NCBI GenBank assembly: GCA_937124585.1
Contig: CAKZKT010000019.1
Location: 1-52,996, forward strand
Source: an uncultured Anaerolineae bacterium
GTDB lineage: Bacteria > Chloroflexota > Anaerolineae > CG2-30-64-16
Length of the DNA: 52,996 bases
Direction of reading: 5' to 3'
This document shows, in pieces, positions 18,744 to 26,202 of the stretch (its first letter is position 1; every line of letters starts with the position of its first letter). The notes beneath the pieces were generated by a model. It was not told where the DNA came from. It ran no database searches and saw only the letters and a list, made by a program, of their open reading frames with translations. A program made the translations under genes and the position numbers.

Positions 18744-19879
18744 AGGCGCTTCTCGTAAATGCGATAGGTTTTGTAGCGGATGCCGCCCAGCCGCTCTATG
18801 ATGAGGTTCATCATTGTGTTCGTCTCCAGAATCCAGGAACCCTCCAGCCGCTTGTAGCCGCATTCGACGGCCCTGCGCGCAGTGTTCAGGTAGAAATACG
18901 CATCTATGCCTCGGCCACGGTATTTCTCGATGACGCCCATGATCAACAGCCTGACCTGGTCAATTTTGCGTTTGTGCCAGAGGAACTTCAGGATGCCGAA
19001 GGGATACATGCGGCCGCCGCCTGCACGTTTGAGCGCCTGATGCAGATCGGGCAGGGTCAGGGAAACGCCGATCGGCTCGCCGGCGGACGTCTCGGCCAGC
19101 AAGACCAGCCGCGTGTCTGCCAACGGCAGCAGTGCTTTGACCAGATGGTCTATTTCGGCATCGGTCATCGGCACAAAACCCCAATTTTTCTCCCAGGCGC
19201 GGTTGTAGATCTGCTTGATGAGCGCGACATCGTGATCAATGTGTTTGCGATCCAACTCACGCAGCCGGATCCCTTCTTTTTGGATCACTTTATCCACGAC
19301 GCGCAGCACCTTCGGCGGCGGCGTCTTTAGCGATTCCGCCAGGTCCTCGACGATCCAGGCGAACAGGTCCATGGCTTTGGTGTACCCGTGACCTTCGATC
19401 AGGGCGGGATAGTAGCGCGGATTGTAAGTCATCATCACCATCGGCGGCTCGTGGAAGCCGTCAATCAGCGTGCCGCACTCGTCGTTGGTCGAGAAGCTCA
19501 GCGGCCCGCGCACGATCTCCATCCCCTGGGCTCGCAGCCAGTCCTCCGCCGCGTTGAAGAGCACATCGGCGACCGCCTGATCGTTGACCGACTCGAAGAA
19601 CCCGAACGCGCCCACCTTTTCGTTGTGAAAGGCATTGTGATTGTCGTTGACGACTGCGCCGATCGTGCCGATGACTTCGCCGCCACGTCGGGCCAGGAAG
19701 AGCTGATAGCGGGCATGTTCGTAAAACGGATTCTTCTTCGGATCGAAGAAGTCGCGGCGTTCCTCGATGAACGGCGGCACCCAGTTGGGATCGTCCCGGT
19801 ACAGTTTGAACGGGAATTTCACCAACGCCATGATGCCTTTGGCATCGGTGACCGGTTCGACGGAGATCGAGGTGTCCAT
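18740..19879 (-). CDS. YghO-like acyltransferase, bacterial ceramide synthase candidate
   Basis: 379 residues. The N-terminus (VKFPFKLYRDDPNWVPP) and the blocks FGFFESVNDQ, GPLSFSTNDECG, PPMVMMTYNPRYY and GRGIDAYFYLNTARRAVECGY are those of the YghO family, a GNAT-fold group. From memory, the Caulobacter ceramide synthase bCerS belongs to this family and N-acylates the sphingoid base. AGGAG lies a few bases upstream of ATG 19879. The stop overlaps the next gene's start (ATGA). Adjacent serine-palmitoyltransferase-like and epimerase-like genes strengthen the assignment; alone the family would only support an unspecified N-acyltransferase. Confidence 0.82.
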   Translation of the reverse strand: MDTSISVEPVTDAKGIMALVKFPFKLYRDDPNWVPPFIEERRDFFDPKKNPFYEHARYQLFLARRGGEVIGTIGAVVNDNHNAFHNEKVGAFGFFESVNDQAVADVLFNAAEDWLRAQGMEIVRGPLSFSTNDECGTLIDGFHEPPMVMMTYNPRYYPALIEGHGYTKAMDLFAWIVEDLAESLKTPPPKVLRVVDKVIQKEGIRLRELDRKHIDHDVALIKQIYNRAWEKNWGFVPMTDAEIDHLVKALLPLADTRLVLLAETSAGEPIGVSLTLPDLHQALKRAGGGRMYPFGILKFLWHKRKIDQVRLLIMGVIEKYRGRGIDAYFYLNTARRAVECGYKRLEGSWILETNTMMNLIIERLGGIRYKTYRIYEKRL

Positions 19880-19901
19880 ATCCGCTCCTGTCCTCAAAAT
19901 C

Positions 19902-19971
19902 AACGCCAAGACGCGAAGACGCCAGGGCGCCAGGAAAACCACGGGTCTTTGCGTCTCTGCGTCTTGGCGTT
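19902..19971. repeat. Inverted repeat between the SDR and acyltransferase genes
   Basis: A perfect 13-bp inverted repeat (AACGCCAAGACGC at 19902-19914 and its complement at 19959-19971) encloses further copies of the AAGACGC/GCGTCT unit. It resembles dispersed intergenic palindromes rather than a terminator, because no T-run follows on the minus strand. Confidence 0.7.
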
Positions 19972-20011
19972 TTCACCCGCAGTGGCCGTAGCGCCGGCCG
20001 CGGCAATCGCT

Positions 20012-20833
20012 TCAGGCACGGCCGCGTCGCGCCCGCGCCACCAGATAGTCCATGATCGGATACTGCAGCGGCCCCAGGGCGCCGATCAACCAGTAAAACA
20101 ACGTCGTATCCAGTCCTGGCGTGATAATGTACCGTTTTCGTTCCATTCCTTCCAGGATGGCCCGCGCGACCGCTTCCGGCGTCTGCACTTTGACCCACTT
20201 CCCGATGATCCGGTCAATTTCGACCGGCCTGGTCTGCTTGTCGTAGGCCAGCTGTGGCGTATCGGTGTCGGGCGGAAAGACAATCGCAACATGCACCCCG
20301 GCCGGCTTCAGCTCCGCGCGCAGCACATCCGAATAGCCGCGCAGCGCGAACTTCGAGCCGGCATATGCGGCATAGCCGAACATCCCGATGAAGCCCGCAG
20401 CCGAACAGACATTGACGATGTGCCCGGAGCCGCGCCGGATCAGACCGGACAGCGCGGCCTGAATCACGTGCACCGCGCCCAGGTAGTTGACTTCGATCTG
20501 GCGACGGAAAGCCGTCAGATCGAGCTTTTCGACGTAGCCCGGCAGAACGATGCCCGCCGAATTGACGATGATATCCGGCAGCCCGACAGCCGCGGTCACC
20601 TGTTGCACTGCGGCGGCTGCCTGCTCGGGATCGGCCACATCGCACGCAATGATCCCATGTTGCTGTGTCGGCGCACCCGCCGCCTGTAGTTCGGACAGAG
20701 CGACCTGCAGCCGCGCCACATCGCGCGCGACGAGCCAGACGTGGGCGCCGCGGGCAGCCAACAGTCGAGCGACCGCCAGGCCAATGCCACTGGAGCCGCC
20801 GGTGATAAGAGCGACGCGATCATGAAAATCCAT
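20012..20833 (-). CDS. Short-chain dehydrogenase/reductase (3-ketosphinganine-reductase-like)
   Basis: 273 residues, classical SDR. The cofactor motif is TGGSSGIG, NSAG follows, and the active site is YAAYAGSK with Ser in NVCSAAGF upstream, so the Ser-Tyr-Lys set is complete. The C-terminus has a hydrophobic stretch (TTLFYWLIGALGPLQYPIMD) that could touch the membrane, as in 3-ketodihydrosphingosine reductases. It begins the minus-strand group that contains the ceramide-type genes, 132 bases before the YghO-like gene and separated from it by an inverted repeat. Reduction of a lipid ketone is inferred from context; other SDR roles are possible. Confidence 0.85.
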   Translation of the reverse strand: MDFHDRVALITGGSSGIGLAVARLLAARGAHVWLVARDVARLQVALSELQAAGAPTQQHGIIACDVADPEQAAAAVQQVTAAVGLPDIIVNSAGIVLPGYVEKLDLTAFRRQIEVNYLGAVHVIQAALSGLIRRGSGHIVNVCSAAGFIGMFGYAAYAGSKFALRGYSDVLRAELKPAGVHVAIVFPPDTDTPQLAYDKQTRPVEIDRIIGKWVKVQTPEAVARAILEGMERKRYIITPGLDTTLFYWLIGALGPLQYPIMDYLVARARRGRA

Positions 20834-20943
20834 GACGTTTATGTTGATGTCGAGACGTCATCGGCTTCGAGGATGTATTCTTCTTGCCAGACCGCCGGTT
20901 AAGCACATGACTGGAGGACTGGGAAGAGACGGCCTCCATTATA

Positions 20944-23697
20944 TCACGGCTGCGATGGTTGGCAAGGCAACTCCGCCACGATTCTCTCCAGCAGCGCGCG
21001 CGCCAGCATCTTGGCGTCGAGCATGTAGTCGTGCTCCAGCACCGGGCCGACGCAGCTCGGACAGCCATGCGGGCAGGGACAGCCGGCCACGAGATCGAGC
21101 GCCGCGGCCATCACCTGCGCCAGCGAGCGGTATAACTGTTCGGCATAGCCCACGCCGCCCGGCGTCTGCTCGAAGATGGTGATGGTGGGCAACCCGCTGG
21201 CCGGCGCCTGTGGCTCGACGACCATGCCCAGGTCGGCCGGATCGCACATCAGGAAGATCGGCGCGACGCCGATCAGCAGCGCGGCCAGGCCGCCGAGGCC
21301 GGAACGGATGCGCACGTCCGTCTCGGCCCGACGGTGACATGCCGGGCATAGGGTGACCAGGTTGTCCAGCGCGTTGGCGGCTTCCCAGGCCCGCTCGGCC
21401 GGCCGGTCGCCGCGGCGCGCCGGATCGGCCACGAATGCCCGGAACGGCACGCGATGATGCACGTCGTGTTGACGGCCCGGCGCCTCGGCCGCGTCGCAAC
21501 TCTGGCAGCGGTAGCCATCGCGGGCGCGGGCGGCCGCGCGCTGTTGGGGCCAGTTCGGGCCGTAATCGTTGGGGTCCGATAGCCATAGGCCCGCATCGCG
21601 CAGCAGCGCAATCAACTCTGCGGAGAAAGTCAGCCAGCAGCCTGTCGTCTCGAAGGCATATTCGGGCAGATCAACCTGGCCGAAACCGAGCACCTCGTTG
21701 CTGCCGCGGCGGATGATTCGGTAGCCGGTGACCTGGCGCACCACGCGCACGTCGCCCCAGGAACGGACAATTGCGCCGGCGGTATTGCCGGGTGCAGCCT
21801 GGCACGCGCTATCGGTCGTCGCTCCCGCTGTGTGCTGCGCGCTTTCCCGCACCTTCAGCACCTCGACGCCCTCGCCGACCTGTGGCCGGGTGTAAAAGTC
21901 GGCGTCTATGCGGCGGACCGAGGCGACGCCGGCCTGCCAATCCAGATGTTCCACCAGGTAGCTGGCACCCTCGTGCAGGTAGATCGCGCCTGTGTAGACG
22001 AAAAGAGGTGCCGCGGCGCGCTCGATCTCGCCGATGACCTGCGGCTTGCCCGTCGCGTCCGGCGCCTGGATGATCACGCGTGCCGGCGAGCTGCTGCGCA
22101 GGCTGAGCGCGGCAGCCGGCGCGGCCGCGCCGGCCCAGAAGAGCCGTTCGCCGGCGCGATAGAGTTTGCCCGCCGCGATCAGGTCGTCGAACAGGCCGGC
22201 GAGCGCGGGCCACTCCAGCCGGCCGAAGGTCTCGCCGGTCGCAATCGGCAGCTCGGCTACGGCGCAGGCCAGATGGTCGGCCAGGATCACCGCATTGTCG
22301 GGGTTCAGCCGGGCGTGTTCGGGTGTGCGGTCGAGCAGGTACTCGCTGTGGGCGATCAGGTATTGGTCCAGCGGTTCGGCTGTGGCCACGAATACGGCCG
22401 CTGCAGTCCCCTGACGCCGGCCGGCCCGCCCCATCTGCTGTCGCGCGGCGGCGATCGTGCCCGGGTAACCGGCCAACAAGGCCGCACCCATCTGGCCGAT
22501 GTCAATTCCCAGTTCGAGCGCGCTGGTGGCGACCACCGCAGCCACATCGCCCGCACGCAGGCCGCGTTCGATCTCGCGACGTTCTGCGGCCAGATAGCCG
22601 CTGCGGTAGCCGCGCACCGTGCGCTGAACATCGAATGCTGCGGGATGTGCGCCATCTGACAGGAGCGCGTCGGCTGAGTCAAGCGCCTGGCGCAGGTAGG
22701 TCAGAATCAGCTCGGTCGTCAGCCGGACGCGGCCGAAGACGATGGTCTGCACGCCATGTCTGACGAAATGCGCGGCCAGATCGGCCGCCTCCAGGCCGGC
22801 GCTGCGTCGGATGCCGAGATCAGGATCGAGCAGCGGCGGATTGTAGAAGAGGATCTCCTTCGCAGCCTGGGGCGCGCCGTTGCGTTCCGCGGCGATCACC
22901 GTTACCGGCGCTTCCACCAGGCGCTCGGCCAGCTCCTGAGGATTCGCGAGCGTGGCCGAAGCCAGGAAGAAGCGCGGCGCGCTGCCGTAGAAGTGGCAGA
23001 TCCGACGCAGGCGGCGCAGGACGTTCGCTACATGCGACCCGAAGACGCCGCGGTAGACGTGCATTTCGTCAATCACGACGGCAGCCAGGCCGGCGAAGAA
23101 GGCGGCCCAGCGCGGATGCTGGGGCAGGATGCCGGCGTGGAGCATGTCCGGATTGGAGAGTACGATCCGGGCGCCCTCTCGCACTTTGCTTCGCTGCGCC
23201 GTGGGCGTGTCGCCGTCGTAGGTTGCGCAGGTCAGGTGATACGGTGCGTCGTCTCCTCGCGCCGATCGTGAGGATGGCCCCGCGTGTGCTATCCCGGCGC
23301 GACCATCCTCGCGCGGCAGCAGGCTGATCAGGCTGTGCAGTTCGGCCAGCTGATCCTGGGCCAGGGCCTTGGTCGGATAGAGATAGAGTGCCCGGGCCGT
23401 CGGATCGGCGAGGAGGTGCTGCAGCACGGGCAGGTTGTAGCACAGCGTCTTGCCGCTGGCTGCCGGCGTCACGACCGCTACGTTGGCGCCGGACAGCGCG
23501 GCCGCAATCGTTTCAGCCTGATGCGTGTAGAGCTGATGCACGCCGCGGCCGGCCAGCGCCTCGATCAGCCTGGGATCGAGATCGGCCGGAAACGGCGCCC
23601 AGCGCGCCTCATGCGCCGCCGCGCGCACCCAGCGCACGATGTTGCGCATGAAACGAGGTTCCAGGCGGAGCGCCTGCAAGGCGGACTCGACAGACAT
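20944..23697 (-). CDS. Hrq1/MrfA-like DEAD-box helicase with DUF1998 and embedded HNH domain
   Basis: About 917 residues. Helicase motifs: I as TPAASGKT (about 77-84), II as DEMH (about 210), III as LASATLANP, VI near QMGRAGRRQG. The C-terminus is DUF1998/MZB-like with a cysteine cluster (CPCPHGCPSC). Before it, residues about 731-790 form an HNH-type zinc module: CxxC, DVHHRVPF, then an Asn before a second CPACH. YprA/MrfA and Hrq1 relatives unwind DNA in mitomycin or crosslink repair; the HNH part may cut or only bind DNA. A 25-30-residue insert near residue 130 coincides with an imperfect DNA palindrome (23263-23313). ATG 23697 is preferred over 23706 because a TATAAT lies 7 bases upstream of it. 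Confidence 0.87.
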   Translation of the reverse strand: MSVESALQALRLEPRFMRNIVRWVRAAAHEARWAPFPADLDPRLIEALAGRGVHQLYTHQAETIAAALSGANVAVVTPAASGKTLCYNLPVLQHLLADPTARALYLYPTKALAQDQLAELHSLISLLPREDGRAGIAHAGPSSRSARGDDAPYHLTCATYDGDTPTAQRSKVREGARIVLSNPDMLHAGILPQHPRWAAFFAGLAAVVIDEMHVYRGVFGSHVANVLRRLRRICHFYGSAPRFFLASATLANPQELAERLVEAPVTVIAAERNGAPQAAKEILFYNPPLLDPDLGIRRSAGLEAADLAAHFVRHGVQTIVFGRVRLTTELILTYLRQALDSADALLSDGAHPAAFDVQRTVRGYRSGYLAAERREIERGLRAGDVAAVVATSALELGIDIGQMGAALLAGYPGTIAAARQQMGRAGRRQGTAAAVFVATAEPLDQYLIAHSEYLLDRTPEHARLNPDNAVILADHLACAVAELPIATGETFGRLEWPALAGLFDDLIAAGKLYRAGERLFWAGAAAPAAALSLRSSSPARVIIQAPDATGKPQVIGEIERAAAPLFVYTGAIYLHEGASYLVEHLDWQAGVASVRRIDADFYTRPQVGEGVEVLKVRESAQHTAGATTDSACQAAPGNTAGAIVRSWGDVRVVRQVTGYRIIRRGSNEVLGFGQVDLPEYAFETTGCWLTFSAELIALLRDAGLWLSDPNDYGPNWPQQRAAARARDGYRCQSCDAAEAPGRQHDVHHRVPFRAFVADPARRGDRPAERAWEAANALDNLVTLCPACHRRAETDVRIRSGLGGLAALLIGVAPIFLMCDPADLGMVVEPQAPASGLPTITIFEQTPGGVGYAEQLYRSLAQVMAAALDLVAGCPCPHGCPSCVGPVLEHDYMLDAKMLARALLERIVAELPCQPSQP

Positions 23698-23704
23698 GGC
23701 GTGC

Positions 23705-23710
23705 ATTATA
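23705..23710 (-). promoter_or_regulatory. -10 box (TATAAT), apparently leaderless start of the helicase gene
   Basis: A perfect TATAAT on the minus strand ends 7 bases before ATG 23697. Transcription from it would begin at or next to the start codon, giving a leaderless mRNA. No ribosome site is visible. It mirrors the element in front of the divergent queG gene. Confidence 0.6.
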
Positions 23711-23749
23711 CCGCGCGGCCGATCATAGACGGTAATGTGCGGTCGGTGC

Positions 23750-23755
23750 TATAAT
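23750..23755 (+). promoter_or_regulatory. -10 box (TATAAT), apparently leaderless start of queG
   Basis: A perfect TATAAT is followed by 7 bases (GCGGGCC) and ATG 23763. This spacing predicts a leaderless transcript. No Shine-Dalgarno sequence precedes the ATG. Confidence 0.6.
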
Positions 23756-23762
23756 GCGGGCC

Positions 23763-24944
23763 ATGTCGCTCTCCGAGGAAGTGCTGGCGCGTGCGCTTGC
23801 CCTGGGCTTCGATCGGGTCGGAATCGCCCCGGTCGGACCGCCAGCTCATGGCGCCGCGTTCGCCGATTGGCTGGCGGCCGGCTACGCCGGCGAGATGGCC
23901 TATCTTGTCGCGCGCGCGGCCGAACGGCTCGATCCGGCCGCCTGGCTGGGCGACGCGGCCAGCTTGATCCTGCTGGCGGTCAACTACAATGCCGGTTTGC
24001 CGCCCCCGACCTGGCATGACCCGGCCTTTGGACGGTTTGCGCGCTATGCCTGGGCCCTTGACTATCACGATCGCATCAAGCCGCATCTCCACGCGCTCGA
24101 CGCGTTCATCCGGTCGCGCACCGGCCGGACGGCCTTCGGCAAGGCGTGCGTGGACACGGCGCCGCTGCTCGAACGCGATTTCGCGGCGCAGGCCGGTCTC
24201 GGCTTCATCGGCCGCAACACCTGTTTGATCACGCCGGGGCTGGGGTCGTGGACGTTTCTGGCCGCGCTGGCAGTGCCGGAACTTCTGGGCGAGCGCCCAA
24301 AGACAATGGCCCCCTCATCCATTGCGCATCACACATCGCGCATCCCCGGTTGCGGTCGCTGCACGCGTTGTCTGGATGCCTGCCCGACGCGGGCGTTCGT
24401 CGCGCCGCACGTGCTCGATGCGCGGCGCTGCATCTCCTATCTGACCATCGAGCTGCGCGGGCCGATCCCGGTGGCACTGCGGCCCGCGCTGGGCAATTGG
24501 GTGTTCGGGTGCGACATCTGCCAGGAGGTATGCCCGTACAATCGAGCGGCCGCGCCAGGCCACGGCGCCATCGTGCCGGCCGATCCGACGCGGGCTACGG
24601 CAGCCCTCTTGGAGCTATTGACGCTGGACGAGGCGAGTTTTCGCCGCCGGTTTCGCGGCACAGCCGTGCTGCGGGCCAGGCGACGAGGACTGGTGCGCAA
24701 TGCGTGCGTGGCTGCCGGCAATTGGGGCGATCCGGCAGCCATTCCCCCGCTGGCCAACCTGCTGGCCGATGTCGAGCCGCTCGTCCGCGGCCATGCGGCC
24801 TGGGCGCTCGGTCGAATCGGCGGCCACGCGGCGGCGCAGGCGCTGGCGTCACGCCTCGAGGTTGAGCCGGATGCCTGGGTGGGCGCGGAGATTGTCGCGG
24901 CGTTGTCCGAGTGCCAGGCGCCGGCGCAAGCGTCGAACACGTGA
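23763..24944 (+). CDS. queG: Epoxyqueuosine reductase
   Basis: 393 residues, the usual length for QueG, the cobalamin- and iron-sulfur-dependent enzyme that makes queuosine from epoxyqueuosine in the tRNA anticodon. Two ferredoxin-like [4Fe-4S] sites are present: CGRCTRCLDACP and CDICQEVCPYNR. The N-terminal domain has ALGFDRVGIAP and GFIGRNTCLI. A HEAT-like helical tail closes the protein (AAIPPLANLLADVEPLVRGHAAWALG), which in the family helps tRNA recognition. A stretch of about 15 residues before the first cluster (KTMAPSSIAHHTSRI) looks inserted. ATG 23763 is chosen over 23754 because the latter lies within the -10 box. The enzyme needs B12, and a cobalamin riboswitch occurs elsewhere in the window. 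Confidence 0.95.
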   Translation: MSLSEEVLARALALGFDRVGIAPVGPPAHGAAFADWLAAGYAGEMAYLVARAAERLDPAAWLGDAASLILLAVNYNAGLPPPTWHDPAFGRFARYAWALDYHDRIKPHLHALDAFIRSRTGRTAFGKACVDTAPLLERDFAAQAGLGFIGRNTCLITPGLGSWTFLAALAVPELLGERPKTMAPSSIAHHTSRIPGCGRCTRCLDACPTRAFVAPHVLDARRCISYLTIELRGPIPVALRPALGNWVFGCDICQEVCPYNRAAAPGHGAIVPADPTRATAALLELLTLDEASFRRRFRGTAVLRARRRGLVRNACVAAGNWGDPAAIPPLANLLADVEPLVRGHAAWALGRIGGHAAAQALASRLEVEPDAWVGAEIVAALSECQAPAQASNT

Positions 24945-24969
24945 AACGGTGTGGCGTCGCGGCAGAGGA

Positions 24970-25015
24970 AAAACGGCGCTGGGGTGAGATTCGGCTTTCC
25001 ACACAGCGTCGTTTT
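24970..25015. terminator. Bidirectional terminator between queG and mtlD
   Basis: A 12-bp stem with one G-T pair (24970-24981 with 25004-25015) has A-rich bases on its left and TTTT on its right, so it can stop transcription from either side. It lies between two convergent genes. Confidence 0.6.
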
Positions 25016-26178
25016 CAGCCCAGCGTCTGATAGCGCGCGCGGATCATCTCGAATAGCGGCTCGTCCGGCGTCAGGCCGCACACACTTTCCAGCGTTGCGG
25101 CGACCCCGTCTCGTTGCAGCCGCGCCTGGAGCTCCTGGCTGACGGGATCGGCCGGGTGGTCGAAGCGCAGGCCGGCCGCGATGCCGGTCACCAGATGCGT
25201 GGGCGTCACGCCCTGGCCCAGGGCGTTGAGCGCCGCGCCCACCAGCCGATCGGAGCGGGCCAGCTTGCGCAGCGGATCGCGGCCGAGGCGCAGGATGGTA
25301 TCGCCTAGCGCCCGGTTGGCGAAACGTGTCAGCAGATCGTCAATGTTGGCGCGCAGCGTCCCGACAGGCGGGTGGTATTTGCGCGTCAGCGCCAACGCCG
25401 ATTCTTCCATAGCGCCGCGCGCTTGGAAGAGGATATCGTCGTCGGCCACCGCCTCCCAGCCGTACTCGTAGCCCGCCAGATAGCCCAGATAGGCCAGCAC
25501 GGCATGGCCGGCGTTGTGGACGTAGAGCTTGCGCTCGGTGAAGAAGGCGAACGGCGCGTAGGGGATCATGCCCACGATGGCGGGCGGCTCGCCGACGAAA
25601 CCTGCCCGGTCTACAGGGAGCTCTTTGTACGGTTCGACGATGATCAGGCTGGGGTCCTGGCGGCGCAGCTCTGGCGTCAGCGGCGGCACCATGCGCGCGA
25701 TGACTGTGTCCACGAAACCGATGTGGTCGGCCATGAAGGTTTGATCTTCGGCGGAAAGATGGTCGGCCACCAGCCCGCGCAGGACGGCTGCCGCGGCCTT
25801 CAGGTTTTCGCACACGATCAGATTGAGCGGAGCCCTGTTGCCGATCCGGGCTCGTCGCGCGATCCCCGCCGCGAGCCGCGGTGCGATATGGGGCAGCGCG
25901 GCCGCGCCCACCGCGGTCGCGCCGATTGCGGCCGTGCCGAGCGCTGCGGCCACCGCATCTTGATCGGCCGCGTGGAGCGCGCGTACCGGCCCTACCGTCA
26001 CCTCCTCGCGACATTCGTTTGTGACCAGACGGATCGTGTATTCGCCGCGACGGTTCAGCGCATCAATCAGCTCCTGATCCACGTCCACGAATGTGACGGC
26101 GTAGCCCGACTCGCTGAATAGCTGGCCGATGAAGCCGCGGCCGATGTTGCCCGCGCCGAAGATGATGGCTTGTTTCAT
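25015..26178 (-). CDS. mtlD: Mannitol-1-phosphate 5-dehydrogenase
   Basis: 387 residues, like known MtlD (about 382). It interconverts mannitol 1-phosphate and fructose 6-phosphate with NAD. The N-terminus carries the NAD motif FGAGNIGRGFIGQLF; later blocks are NLIVCENLK, VDTVIARMVPP, ERKLYVHNAGHAVLAYLGYL with the catalytic-region lysine and histidine, and RFANRALGDTILRLGRDP. GAGGG lies upstream of ATG 26178; the upstream in-frame ATG at 26199 would nearly abut the previous gene. It is 24 bases downstream of a dehydrogenase gene in the same direction, so the pair probably processes sugar alcohols. No PTS gene is visible. Confidence 0.93.
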   Translation of the reverse strand: MKQAIIFGAGNIGRGFIGQLFSESGYAVTFVDVDQELIDALNRRGEYTIRLVTNECREEVTVGPVRALHAADQDAVAAALGTAAIGATAVGAAALPHIAPRLAAGIARRARIGNRAPLNLIVCENLKAAAAVLRGLVADHLSAEDQTFMADHIGFVDTVIARMVPPLTPELRRQDPSLIIVEPYKELPVDRAGFVGEPPAIVGMIPYAPFAFFTERKLYVHNAGHAVLAYLGYLAGYEYGWEAVADDDILFQARGAMEESALALTRKYHPPVGTLRANIDDLLTRFANRALGDTILRLGRDPLRKLARSDRLVGAALNALGQGVTPTHLVTGIAAGLRFDHPADPVSQELQARLQRDGVAATLESVCGLTPDEPLFEMIRARYQTLG

Positions 26179-26202
26179 GCTTTCCCTCTGCATTTTCACC
26201 GC

